Shown in pieces: positions 52,722 through 62,326 of a stretch of DNA of 64,000 nt (positions are counted from its first letter, which is position 1; each line of letters begins with the position of its first letter). The stretch comes from Flavobacteriales bacterium UBA2104. Its GTDB lineage: Bacteria > Bacteroidota > Bacteroidia > Flavobacteriales_D > Crocinitomicaceae. The position numbers were made by a program, and so were the translations under genes. The notes below the pieces were generated by a model. That model was given only the letters and a program-made list of their open reading frames with translations, searched no databases and was not told the origin of the DNA. Location of the stretch: assembly GCA_002331485.1 (NCBI GenBank), contig DCYS01000010.1:124001-188000 (forward strand), in the 5' to 3' direction.

Positions 52722-54694
52722 ACCTGCACGAGTACTACACAAACATCGTCAAGCTGCTCAAGGTTACCTCTCCACTTGTTTAAAGTTTTTTGTAACTCAG
52801 ACATTTGCTCTTCAGGTGCTTTGTGGGCATTTTCTAATAGTTTTCGTTTAAAGGCCTTTGTTTTAAACTTCTTCCCACCCTGGTCTCTAGTTGCTTGATC
52901 ATTCCCTCCGAATTGATCTGCAAAACCATCAGAGAACATGTAAAGCCGATCTCCTTTCTCACAATTTAGAATGTGAGTTTTGAAAGGTTCTGCAGAATCA
53001 AAATTACCGATAGGTTGTTTGTTTCCTTTGATCTCAACCAGTTCTTTATTCGATTGTTTTATGATCCAAACTGGGTTATGGGCACCAGCCCAAGAGATTT
53101 CCCCCGTATTTTTATTTATGGCTAACAAGGATACATCCATACCATCCTTGACATTCGATTTACTTTTTTCGAATTGCTGTATGACGATTTCACGAGTTCT
53201 GTTCAGAATAGATCCCGGATCAGATATACGATCTTCTTGAACAGATTTGGTGAGAGCATTTGAACAAACCACGCTCACCATCGCTCCAGGAACTCCATGT
53301 CCAGTACAATCTGCAGCCGCAATAAAACGATGTGTATCGGTTTCTTCAAACCAATAAAAGTCTCCTGCGACGATATCTTTCGGTAAGTATAAAATTCCAA
53401 ATCCCGCGAAAGCATTTTTTACTTCGTCCAGCGGAGGAAGGATAGCTTCCTGTAATCGTTTAGCGTATTGAATAGAATCTAAAATTTCTTTATTCTTCTC
53501 CTCCAATAGACTGCGTTGGATCTCGACCTGTTTCTTGGCTTGTCTTACCTTTCTCAAAATAAATAAGATAACTCCCAATGCTATAATAACAACGAAAATG
53601 AATATTATGGCATATTGATAACTTCTTTCAACTAATGCCTTTTCTGCCGCTTGCTTTTCTAGTTCGGCATCTTTCATGATCAACTCTTGTTCTTTTTTCT
53701 CGGTTTCAAATTTTGTTTTCAGTTCTTGAATTGTTTCGTTGCTCGATTCATCAAATTCGGCCTCAAGAACCTCAGTATATTCTTTGTATTTTTCCAATGC
53801 TTTTTCGAAATCACCCTTTTTCTCAAGCATTTTGGAATATTCCAGAAGTGTTTCTTTTCGATCGAAATATGTTTTTATCGAATCAGATACTTTGAGAGAT
53901 TTTTCAAAAGTTGATTCACTCATTTCATATTTCTCCATTTTACCGTATAGAGCTGCAAGATTTGAAAGATTAAAAGCTACCGACTCGAAGTCATTGATCG
54001 ACTTTGCAAGTTTGAGTGATCTCTTTATGTAGTACTCAGCTTCATCAAATTTCTGGATGTCTTTGTAGTAAAGCCCGATATTGGACATGGTAACTGCTGC
54101 ACTTTCCAAATTACCGAGGGAGATTTTAATGTTAAGGGATTTTTTCCAGTAATCTAACCCCTCATCATATTCAGCTTTCATCATATGTATGATGCCAATA
54201 TCATTGAAAGATCTTGCTATTTCAAGACTGTCTTTATTCTGGAGATTTACAGTGAGAATTTCTTGATAAACACTCATGGAGTTATCCAACTCTCCTTTAG
54301 AGCGATAAAGTAAAGCAAGCAGTCTTTTGGAATGAATGATCAAAGACTCATCACCACTTCTTTTGGCGGCTTTTATTGATTTCATAGTGTATTCCGCCGA
54401 CTTGACTGGATCAATATATTGATAGGTAGCAGCTAGACGTATACATGTGGATGCTTCTGTTTTTTTGAGGCCTTCTTTTATACTTAAATCGTACGCTTGA
54501 TGAAAATAATGGAGAGCTGAGTCGTTGTTATTTAAGAAGAAAGAATCACCTAGGTCAAATAGGGCACTAGCTTTCTCTTCATCATTTTTTGCATTCCTTA
54601 GATTGTGATATAAAGAATCCCGCTCACTTGCAACAGTTGAAAAGGAGCAAAATATAAATAGAAAAACAGGAAATATGATTAGCCAGTATTTCAT
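52718..54694 (-). CDS. TPR-TM-SpoIIE phosphatase (PP2C type), paralog 2
   Basis: The 658-residue protein has a signal or anchor helix (about 1-22), periplasmic TPR repeats (about 35-290), a coiled coil (about 300-352), a membrane helix (about 356-378) and a cytoplasmic SpoIIE phosphatase domain (about 420-655) with FAGFGILYLPKDIVAGDFYW, AADCTGHGVPGAMV, MFSDGFADQFGGN and DDVCVV. All metal-binding Asp residues appear present, so it should be active. SpoIIE-type enzymes dephosphorylate anti-anti-sigma or receiver proteins; no such gene is adjacent. It directly follows a close paralog. Confidence 0.92.
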   Translation of the reverse strand: MKYWLIIFPVFLFIFCSFSTVASERDSLYHNLRNAKNDEEKASALFDLGDSFFLNNNDSALHYFHQAYDLSIKEGLKKTEASTCIRLAATYQYIDPVKSAEYTMKSIKAAKRSGDESLIIHSKRLLALLYRSKGELDNSMSVYQEILTVNLQNKDSLEIARSFNDIGIIHMMKAEYDEGLDYWKKSLNIKISLGNLESAAVTMSNIGLYYKDIQKFDEAEYYIKRSLKLAKSINDFESVAFNLSNLAALYGKMEKYEMSESTFEKSLKVSDSIKTYFDRKETLLEYSKMLEKKGDFEKALEKYKEYTEVLEAEFDESSNETIQELKTKFETEKKEQELIMKDAELEKQAAEKALVERSYQYAIIFIFVVIIALGVILFILRKVRQAKKQVEIQRSLLEEKNKEILDSIQYAKRLQEAILPPLDEVKNAFAGFGILYLPKDIVAGDFYWFEETDTHRFIAAADCTGHGVPGAMVSVVCSNALTKSVQEDRISDPGSILNRTREIVIQQFEKSKSNVKDGMDVSLLAINKNTGEISWAGAHNPVWIIKQSNKELVEIKGNKQPIGNFDSAEPFKTHILNCEKGDRLYMFSDGFADQFGGNDQATRDQGGKKFKTKAFKRKLLENAHKAPEEQMSELQKTLNKWRGNLEQLDDVCVVLVQV

Positions 54695-57049
54695 CTAATT
54701 AATTCGAATTCCTATAATACAAACATCATCAATCTGATCGAGATCTCCTTTCCAGTAATAAAATTCTTTCTCGATCTTTTCTTGTTGAAGTTTTATCGGT
54801 GTATCCTGAATAGAGGTCAAGAATTTCTTAAATGGTTTACTTTTATACTTCTTACCACCTTGTAGTCTTGCTTCTTCTGAATTACCTCCAAATTGATCGG
54901 CAAACCCATCAGAGAACATATACAATGTATCTCCACGCTGAATAGTCATTGTATGACTTGTAAAAGGATGTTGTTTTTGATAGACCCCGATTGGTTGCTT
55001 GTCGGCTTTTGTTTCATGCAACTGATAAGACCCGTCTGGTTCAGGACGAATGAGCCATAATGGACTATTTGCTCCAGCCCAATGGACTTTCATGTTCTTA
55101 CTATCGATGGCACAAAGACTAATGTCCATTCCATCATTCACGCGATCACTACTTCGTTTGAATTTATCAATTATAATCTCTCTTGTTCTATTGAGAATTT
55201 CAGCAGGATCTTCAACTTGTTCTTCAAGAAGAACCTTTGAAAGAGCACTGGAACATATAACACTAACTAGTGCTCCTGGAACACCGTGGCCGGTGCAGTC
55301 TGCTGCAGCAATATACATCATCCCGTGAGACTCTTCTATCCAGTAAAAGTCTCCACTTACAACGTCCTTTGGTTTGAACACAACAAAACCATTACTCATC
55401 ACTTCATTAAAGATATAACGCGATGGTAATATTGCTTCTTGAATTCGTTTTGCATAGTTGATCGAATCAGAAATCTCTCTATTCTTTTCATCGACCACTC
55501 TCTTTTGTCGTTCAATAGTGTTTTTCTGACGGTGTGTCACCCTGAATCTGTTGAACATGAAGATCGCAAATACTAAAATGAGTACGAGTATAACAACAAG
55601 TGCGATCTGTAATGTGCGTTGAGTTTGAAGTTCACTTTCTTGCTGTTTGATCATCAGCTCATTTAATTCGTTTTGTTTCGCAAATGCTATACTATCAGCA
55701 ATTTTCTTTGTTCTGTATTCGAATTTCATCTCCTGTTCTAAAGCAGCTTCTTTAGATTCGAGATTATATACTTCATCTCTGTATTTTATATATTTCTGGT
55801 AATGAGAAAGTGCTTTCTCATGATTGTTTAATGCTTTGTGATAGAGGTAATAATTCTGATGGGCATTTTCTCTAAACCTGTCAGAATCCATTTCTTCAGC
55901 ATATTCCAGTGTCGTTTTAAGGTAAGGCTCAGCTTGTTTTATTTTATCTTGTCTTATGTAAAGCTCAGCAAGTGTTGAATTAATGTTTATAATATTCTTT
56001 TTATATTTTGTTTCCTTTGCTAACTCAAGTGCCTCTAATAATAACAACTCAGCTTGATCAAGTTTGTCTTGATGTTTGAGAATAACAGCCATATTTATTT
56101 TTGCAGATACGATACTGCCTTTCATTTTTAGATCTTCAGCGATCTGTAAGGACTGCTCATAATATTTTAAAGCATCCTCATATTGTTCTCGATGTCTGGA
56201 GATGATGCCCAGATTGTTATACATTCGAGCCAATCCTTTGCTATTTCCCAGCTGTTCGTATATGTTAATTGCGCGATTGTAATATGATGTGGCCTTATCA
56301 TACTCCTTCAAGTGTTTGTAAACAACTCCAATATTCCCAACCACAGTTGCAATTCTCGCTGGACTTTTAACTTGCTCAGCTAATTCCAGTGCTTTGAAAT
56401 TATATTCTAGAGCTTCTTTTAAGTTCCCATTGTTTTTATGGAGTACAGCTATATTCCCCCAAATGAGTGACCGTCGAGTAGTATCTTTTGTGATGTAAGT
56501 GTAACGCTCCGTTTCATCGTAATATGCAAGAGCTTTTTCTGTATTCCCTTGTTTTTGATGTAATACAGCTAGCCAAACGGTGGTGAAGGTTAGATAATCT
56601 AAACCTTTCGTCCTAGCTTTTTCATTTTCGGATAGTTCCAGCTTCTTTAGAACTTTTACAGCTTCTTTACCTATTTTTTCTGCTTTATCGTACTCATTGT
56701 CACGATAGATACTCTTTCCTTTACGAGTAAGTGAAAGGCCTTTTATGTAGCGAAAATAATCAGTTTTTACTTCATCATATCTTTTGCCATTAATAGCATC
56801 ATCACAAAAGTTAATCGCCAGATCGTAATAAAAGTTGGAAGTATCCCGATCGGATCGAAGTTTCCTCGCAATACGATAGTAGGTATTAACGACCGTTGTA
56901 TCATTCGAATAACCTCCTTTATCCAGATGATTAACAAGAACATTCTGCAAAGAATCTATGTCTTTCTGAGCATTTGAATTAAAGCTAACAAATCCAGTGA
57001 TTGAGATCGTTAAAATCAAATGAAGCAATATGTTGTGATAAGTTTTCAC
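54695..57049 (-). CDS. TPR-TM-SpoIIE phosphatase (PP2C type), paralog 1
   Basis: The 784-residue protein starts at a GTG (MKTYHNILLHL). It has a signal helix (about 1-27), a TPR array longer than that of its paralog (about 35-440), a membrane helix (about 478-500), a coiled coil and a SpoIIE domain (about 540-784) with AADCTGHGVPGALV, FSDGFADQFGGN and QIDDVCI. Its stop is immediately followed by the ATG of the second paralog, so the two are translated from one message. The extracytoplasmic TPRs suggest they sense an envelope protein or peptide. Confidence 0.92.
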   Translation of the reverse strand: MKTYHNILLHLILTISITGFVSFNSNAQKDIDSLQNVLVNHLDKGGYSNDTTVVNTYYRIARKLRSDRDTSNFYYDLAINFCDDAINGKRYDEVKTDYFRYIKGLSLTRKGKSIYRDNEYDKAEKIGKEAVKVLKKLELSENEKARTKGLDYLTFTTVWLAVLHQKQGNTEKALAYYDETERYTYITKDTTRRSLIWGNIAVLHKNNGNLKEALEYNFKALELAEQVKSPARIATVVGNIGVVYKHLKEYDKATSYYNRAINIYEQLGNSKGLARMYNNLGIISRHREQYEDALKYYEQSLQIAEDLKMKGSIVSAKINMAVILKHQDKLDQAELLLLEALELAKETKYKKNIININSTLAELYIRQDKIKQAEPYLKTTLEYAEEMDSDRFRENAHQNYYLYHKALNNHEKALSHYQKYIKYRDEVYNLESKEAALEQEMKFEYRTKKIADSIAFAKQNELNELMIKQQESELQTQRTLQIALVVILVLILVFAIFMFNRFRVTHRQKNTIERQKRVVDEKNREISDSINYAKRIQEAILPSRYIFNEVMSNGFVVFKPKDVVSGDFYWIEESHGMMYIAAADCTGHGVPGALVSVICSSALSKVLLEEQVEDPAEILNRTREIIIDKFKRSSDRVNDGMDISLCAIDSKNMKVHWAGANSPLWLIRPEPDGSYQLHETKADKQPIGVYQKQHPFTSHTMTIQRGDTLYMFSDGFADQFGGNSEEARLQGGKKYKSKPFKKFLTSIQDTPIKLQQEKIEKEFYYWKGDLDQIDDVCIIGIRIN

Positions 57050-57173
57050 ACGATTGGTCTATGGTTTGACGAAGATAATATTTTAAAAGAAAATCAGATT
57101 ACCAATCATGTAAAAACCAGTCGCTTAGAATAAGTGTGTGGTCTTCATGCTATAGCATAAATTGAAGTTGTCA

Positions 57174-58727
57174 TCAAATCTTGATCAACGAAACAGATTC
57201 AGTTGAATCAGCTCTCATGATCTTCACAACATAAGATCCTCTTGAAAATTCATCCATTTCAAATGGAATATGATGAGTTGCTTTTGACAGAATTCCTTCG
57301 TAGATAACAGACATTCTTTCTCCAAGTGTATTGTACAATACAATCTTCACTTCACTTCCGTCACCATCAAGTTTTACTGTGCTTTTTGATGAGCAAGGAT
57401 TTGGGTAGACCATTGAAATTCCTGTAGATGATGACAATGATTGTTCTTCGGTAGATAAATTACATGCTCCAATGATGTTATGGAACGTAACTGTATGTTC
57501 AAATAATCCCTGAACCGTTGTCTCATCTACACCAAACCAGTCTTTCAAGACAGATGCATAAACGTCTCTAAAATCAATTTGCATTGGCAGTCCGGCCTGA
57601 TCAACTACTGTATCTGGAATAACGGGATTATCACCGTATAATGTTGTATTTAAACAGTTTCCAAAAAGGAAAAGCGGAGCAGCATCACCATGATCAGTAC
57701 CTTCACTGGCATTGGAAGCAATCTGTCTACCAAATTCTGAAAATGTCATTCCAGCCACACGATCGCTTAAACCAAGTTGGTCAATATCATCTTGAAAGGC
57801 ATGAACAGCATCAGAAACCTGCTTCATTAGATCTGCATGGGTTCCAGTCGTTGTAGCCCCATCAATAACTTGATTATCATGCGTATCGAAACCATTTACG
57901 TTAAGGACATATACTTTCGTTTTTAATCCACCTGAGATCATTAGAGCAACATCTTTCAATTGCATGGCAAGAGGATTATTGGCGTCATATAAAGTGGACA
58001 TATTATTCCCTTGACCTGCTGCATTACTGATCTCCTGACCATACTGATTGGATTGAGCAATGATGCCTTCTAGGTATTCCATATGGTCTCCATAATAAGT
58101 ACCGTCATTTGTTCCTCCAGTGTTTGGTAGACTCGTTGAATCCGTGGGATCAACAACTGAATGAGAAAAGTTAGCCTGTGTACCTTGACAGGTGGCAGAA
58201 AGTTCATACCCCATGCTTATCGCAAATGGCTCCTCAAAAGTTGAGTTTGGATATCCATCTGGGTAATCGGGATGATCTACTTCAAAATGTCGACCTAACC
58301 AACCTGTAGTAATATTAGGATCCATCATACCTGTTGTCCAAATATCCATAGATCTGAAGTGAGATCTATTTTGTTCTGGATAACCTACATTTTGGATTAT
58401 GGATAATTTACCGTCGTTGATCATAGAGGCCATTCCAGTCATAACCGGATGAAAACCATTATCGCCAACAACTGGAATGAGATCATTCTCTGGTAAAATA
58501 ACGTTTGGACGCTGGATCATCAAGTTGTCGTATCCATCTAACGGAACAACTGTATTCAGACCGTCATTACCACCATTTAGTCTGATAAGCACTAAAACGC
58601 GATCCTCATTGTTTTTTGGAACATTAAATAATTTCTTAGCGATCGCCTCATATTGCGTGTTACGAAATACGAATGGAACTCCAAACGATGCTAATGATAC
58701 ATTTTTTACAAAGCTTCTTCTTTTCAT
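57174..58727 (-). CDS. DUF1501 family protein with T9SS type A sorting domain
   Basis: The ATG at 58727 (MKRRSFVKNVSLASF) is preferred; an in-frame upstream TTG adds two residues only. The 517-residue protein has a twin-Arg-like signal (about 1-20) and a DUF1501 body (about 35-415) with LIRLNGGNDGLNTVVP, FSEFGRQI and TDHGDAAPLFLFG, which resembles alkaline phosphatase/sulfatase-type folds. A C-terminal T9SS type A (Por) domain follows (about 445-517; SMVYPNPCSSKSTV and SRGSYVVKI). It is exported; the catalytic role of DUF1501 is not known. It follows the DUF1800 gene by 9 bases. Confidence 0.9.
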   Translation of the reverse strand: MKRRSFVKNVSLASFGVPFVFRNTQYEAIAKKLFNVPKNNEDRVLVLIRLNGGNDGLNTVVPLDGYDNLMIQRPNVILPENDLIPVVGDNGFHPVMTGMASMINDGKLSIIQNVGYPEQNRSHFRSMDIWTTGMMDPNITTGWLGRHFEVDHPDYPDGYPNSTFEEPFAISMGYELSATCQGTQANFSHSVVDPTDSTSLPNTGGTNDGTYYGDHMEYLEGIIAQSNQYGQEISNAAGQGNNMSTLYDANNPLAMQLKDVALMISGGLKTKVYVLNVNGFDTHDNQVIDGATTTGTHADLMKQVSDAVHAFQDDIDQLGLSDRVAGMTFSEFGRQIASNASEGTDHGDAAPLFLFGNCLNTTLYGDNPVIPDTVVDQAGLPMQIDFRDVYASVLKDWFGVDETTVQGLFEHTVTFHNIIGACNLSTEEQSLSSSTGISMVYPNPCSSKSTVKLDGDGSEVKIVLYNTLGERMSVIYEGILSKATHHIPFEMDEFSRGSYVVKIMRADSTESVSLIKI

Positions 58728-58736
58728 AATCAAGTA

Positions 58737-60350
58737 TTATATCGTTTGAAATTCTGGCATTTTAAATAGTTGAGATAGTGTCAATGCAACACGCTGTTCA
58801 ACGGGGTCAGCAAAAGTTGGATTCCCCGGATCGTTCGCATAATCATTGTATTGAATGGTCCACTCAAAATCAGGTAGTCCGTTAGTAAGTATCGTTTTCA
58901 ATGTGGTTCTTTTCACGATATCTAATCCTTTTGGACAGAAAACCAGGATCATATCATCGATCACTGCATTCGGATCTGCCGGAACAGATAAATTATCCAG
59001 AAAATCAAGATGATTCACCTCTAGGTTATTTCCTCCTGCTGTAAAACCTCCTGCCAACGTTAACCAATCAGATACGTTGAAACGCAGTTTTACATAAGTA
59101 GAGTTTACCCATAATTGTGAGTAAGACGGCGCTTGATAATATGCTGTCCAACCACCAACTGAAGGAGGTTGTGCATAGCTCATTCCTGTTGTTGCCGCAA
59201 CACCGTATGCAAATTCATAAAGTGCATAGTTCTCTGGTGTCGTATAATTCGGAACGGAATGCGTTGAATTAAATATCGAAAATAAATGCTCTAATGGGTT
59301 TCTAATGATCGCTCCACGAAGTGCGACATCATAAAAATGCTCACTTTGGAATAACTCAGAAAGCACAGGTAGGATCTCATAATTGTTAGTTCTGAATGTG
59401 TTGGCCATTTCTACGATGACCGTATTTTCCACCGTGGTTGTGAGATCATAATTAACGAACCATCGATAAAGTTTTCTACAAATGAAATTTGCCACTTCAT
59501 CTTGTAAAAAGATCGTATCGATCAAATCGGCATATTCGTTCGCACCATTCGGATTGATCACTGCATTATCGAAATGCTCTGATAGTGTCTTAGTAGTTTC
59601 ATCATGAAGCAAAGGCTCGAATTGAGCATACGTATCGTTGTCCGTATCACTGCCCAATCCAAGTGCGAGCCAACCTGTTAGGATCTTCGCTGCTTCTTGT
59701 ATATCTTCTTCCTTGTAATTCGTGTAATCACCTGGTCCTATTTGTGGACCTTTTCCAATCGTGTATAGCTCAAATAATTCTCGAGCAAAATTCTCGTTAG
59801 GATCGAACTTGTTATTTTCAGTTCCACTAAGAAATACGAGCATGCAAGGATCAATCGTAATGTCTTTGACTAACTGTTTGAAATTACCGAGACAATGTGT
59901 TCTTATTACCTCATGATAATTATATGTTGCTCTGGAATCAAAAGTGAATTCAGCAGCAAAATGGTTTTGCCAAAACAAGCACATCTGTTCCTGAATGCTA
60001 TATGATGAGGTATTTAGTCGTTGCATGATCCACGCAGCTAGTGAATTTCTTCTAGCATTTTCTGTTACTGCTTGATTGGTCGAGGGAAGAGGACTGCTTA
60101 CCCATGTTCCGCCCATCGTGGCAACAGCCTCATCTGTTGAAACAACTTCTGGTGTTCCAACTGCTATTGGATTCAATATTTGTGAAACGGAAGCGGCCAT
60201 GCCGTTGGTAACCGTATCTTGAATTTGCTGATATGTTGGACCAAATAAAGTTCGCCTCAATAAATGCGCTGCTTCTGCTTGTGTCCATGCACCTGTATAT
60301 GGGTTCATACTGAGTGAAACCGGCTCTTCTACCTCGTAGTCGTAGTTCAT
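58737..60350 (-). CDS. DUF1800 family protein
   Basis: The ATG at 60350 (MNYDYEVEEP) is chosen over a GTG seven codons upstream. The 537-residue protein carries DUF1800 landmarks, with HLLRRTLFGP near residue 30, MCLFWQNHFA near residue 140, and FARELFELYTIG. It is the usual partner of DUF1501 proteins in Bacteroidota and Planctomycetota; the biochemical function is undescribed. No signal peptide or T9SS tail is seen, unlike its partner. The pair is co-transcribed. Confidence 0.88.
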   Translation of the reverse strand: MNYDYEVEEPVSLSMNPYTGAWTQAEAAHLLRRTLFGPTYQQIQDTVTNGMAASVSQILNPIAVGTPEVVSTDEAVATMGGTWVSSPLPSTNQAVTENARRNSLAAWIMQRLNTSSYSIQEQMCLFWQNHFAAEFTFDSRATYNYHEVIRTHCLGNFKQLVKDITIDPCMLVFLSGTENNKFDPNENFARELFELYTIGKGPQIGPGDYTNYKEEDIQEAAKILTGWLALGLGSDTDNDTYAQFEPLLHDETTKTLSEHFDNAVINPNGANEYADLIDTIFLQDEVANFICRKLYRWFVNYDLTTTVENTVIVEMANTFRTNNYEILPVLSELFQSEHFYDVALRGAIIRNPLEHLFSIFNSTHSVPNYTTPENYALYEFAYGVAATTGMSYAQPPSVGGWTAYYQAPSYSQLWVNSTYVKLRFNVSDWLTLAGGFTAGGNNLEVNHLDFLDNLSVPADPNAVIDDMILVFCPKGLDIVKRTTLKTILTNGLPDFEWTIQYNDYANDPGNPTFADPVEQRVALTLSQLFKMPEFQTI

Positions 60351-60479
60351 GTGTGAAAATTTGACACACAATTTACGAAAAGATTTTTTTTAGAGAAAGT
60401 ATAACGTCTTTATTTAAAATGAATTTAACAAAATGGTTCAGCCACGTTATTCCTTAAAATTAAAGACTAATTAATTTTA

Positions 60480-60487
60480 TATTTTTG
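60480..60487 (+). promoter_or_regulatory. promoter -7 element for the DnaJ-domain gene cluster
   Basis: TATTTTTG matches TAnnTTTG. The GTG start at 60518 lies 30 bases downstream. No clear -33 element is seen. Confidence 0.4.
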
Positions 60488-60517
60488 CTTTCCTTTGAAA
60501 AGATCTAATTTGCCCAC

Positions 60518-61384
60518 GTGACATTGTTTAACTTCATAACTCTTCTTGACCTAAAGTTAAGTCCAACGAAACAACAGTTAGGAGAAGACGAGGACTATTC
60601 GATGACCTTCTTTGTTGGGATACTTGGAATTTTCTTACTTGCGTTGATCTTTTTTTTACTCTCTTCGATCATCAAAGATTTTGTAAAGCATGTTATTCTT
60701 AAAACTCCAGCTTTTACGAAGCGTTATAAATTTAATGAACATAATTTAAGGTTCGCATACAAAGTTGCTGGATGTCATATGGTCGTTTCTGATCTTGGAA
60801 ATCGAAAAGATCAGTACATGTTTCTCGTTTCATATTTAAAAAGAAGGTTTCCAAATGTGAGTCCGATCGATCTAAAGTTATTACCAAAAGTTCATAAGCA
60901 CTATCCCGAAGTAAGACCTGTTTTTGAATGGTTAAATGAACACTTAGATGAAGCTCAGAAATATCAGTTTCTCGATTATTTTATTGATCTTGCCTTTTAC
61001 AATGAGCAATTGAGTAGCCGTGAAATGAGACTAGTGTATATGGCTGGAGATTACCTGGGTTTATCAAGTAATGAGATCAGATCGATTCTTTCAATGCGTT
61101 ATAAGTTCTATGAGGATAAAAAACGAAGAGAAAGGGAACACCATAAGCAAAGATCAAGGCCGAGATCATCAAGAAGGTCGAAGAGGAAAAGAGCATTGAA
61201 AATACTTGGAATAGAGGATGAGTCTGCGTCTTTTGATGAGATCAAGAAGGCCTACAGACGTATGGCAAAAAAACACCATCCTGATCGATTCCATGGCGCT
61301 TCAGAAATAGAACAAGAAAAAGCGAATGAAAGGTTTGCGGTCATCAATGAGGCGTACGAATCTCTAGAAGAAATGAAAATCTAA
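60518..61384 (+). CDS. membrane protein with TerB-like and C-terminal DnaJ domains, paralog 1
   Basis: The 288-residue protein starts at GTG; the N-terminal part aligns with that of its paralog, which supports this start over the ATG at 60602. A membrane helix (about 30-52) leads into a TerB/DjlA-like helical domain (about 75-195; RFAYKVAGCHMVVSDLGNRK), a basic linker (about 205-225), and a C-terminal DnaJ domain (about 225-288) with an intact HPD in KKHHPDRF. It would recruit a DnaK-type chaperone to the inner membrane. Confidence 0.85.
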   Translation: MTLFNFITLLDLKLSPTKQQLGEDEDYSMTFFVGILGIFLLALIFFLLSSIIKDFVKHVILKTPAFTKRYKFNEHNLRFAYKVAGCHMVVSDLGNRKDQYMFLVSYLKRRFPNVSPIDLKLLPKVHKHYPEVRPVFEWLNEHLDEAQKYQFLDYFIDLAFYNEQLSSREMRLVYMAGDYLGLSSNEIRSILSMRYKFYEDKKRREREHHKQRSRPRSSRRSKRKRALKILGIEDESASFDEIKKAYRRMAKKHHPDRFHGASEIEQEKANERFAVINEAYESLEEMKI

Positions 61385-61467
61385 GTATATTTTGAAAATG
61401 CAAACAAAATGTTATACCGTTAAATATTATAACTCATGAATCAACTGTTAGTATAGGTCTCATCTCT

Positions 61468-62319
61468 ATGATTTTTTTTCTCTTAAATTCATACGGACTA
61501 TTGCTATCTGAAGAGTTAACTCCAGAAGAAATTCGCAACAATGTATTTACGGCAGTTATCGTTTGTGGATTAGTAGCTTCCATTTTTTTCGTTTTCCCTT
61601 CTATTCTGCGAAAGTTTATTTATCACGTTATATTGGGAGTACCTTCGTTTGATGAGAATTATAAATTTAACCAGAAGAATCTTCGTTTTGCCTATAAGAT
61701 TTCTGGTTGTCACATAGTCTTAGCGGACGTTGGTGCAAGAAGAGATCAGTATTTATTCCTGATCACTTATCTCAAACGAAAATTTCCAAATACGGGTAAA
61801 ATCGATCTCTCTACACTTCCGAGATTACATCAGAATTATGAAGATATAGATCAGGTATTTAAATGGCTGGGAATGCATTTAGACAAAGATCAAAAAGTAG
61901 CGTTCCTCGATTTTTTGATCGATCTTGCATTTTACAATGAAAAATTAAGTAGTCGAGAGATGAAATTGATTTACTCTGCCGGAGAGCATTTAAGTATGTC
62001 ACGGAAAGAGATCAGATCAATGCTTTCGGTTCGACATAAATTCTATGAAGAGAAAGCAAATCGACAACAACAGAACAGCCGTCGGCGATCTAGATCTAAA
62101 GTTTCTGAGCGTTCTAAAAAGAAAGAGGCGCTTAAGATCCTTGAGATCAACACTGATTCAGTATCGTTTGAACAGATCAAGAAAGCCTATCGTAAAATGG
62201 CAAAAAAACATCACCCTGATCGATTTCATGGAGAATCAGAAATGGAACAAGAAAAGGCAAATGAAAGGTTCGCCATTATTAATGAAGCTTATGAATACTT
62301 AGAGCGTTTAATGAATTGA
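61468..62319 (+). CDS. membrane protein with TerB-like and C-terminal DnaJ domains, paralog 2
   Basis: The 283-residue protein repeats the order of the gene before it: a membrane helix (about 28-50), a TerB/DjlA-like helical domain (about 70-190), a basic linker of Arg/Ser/Lys and a DnaJ domain with HPD in KKHHPDRFHG. The two share long similar stretches (for example LIDLAFYNE, KANERFA) and form a tandem duplication. It likely recruits DnaK to the same membrane. The gap to the next gene is 7 bases, implying co-transcription with the PrsW-like gene. Confidence 0.85.
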   Translation: MIFFLLNSYGLLLSEELTPEEIRNNVFTAVIVCGLVASIFFVFPSILRKFIYHVILGVPSFDENYKFNQKNLRFAYKISGCHIVLADVGARRDQYLFLITYLKRKFPNTGKIDLSTLPRLHQNYEDIDQVFKWLGMHLDKDQKVAFLDFLIDLAFYNEKLSSREMKLIYSAGEHLSMSRKEIRSMLSVRHKFYEEKANRQQQNSRRRSRSKVSERSKKKEALKILEINTDSVSFEQIKKAYRKMAKKHHPDRFHGESEMEQEKANERFAIINEAYEYLERLMN

Positions 62320-62326
62320 TTGATCT

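Noticed and set aside
57147..57158. Palindrome ATGCTATAGCAT downstream of the DUF1501 gene
   Set aside because: It is short and lies after the gene end in a region without promoter signals; too little to call an operator.
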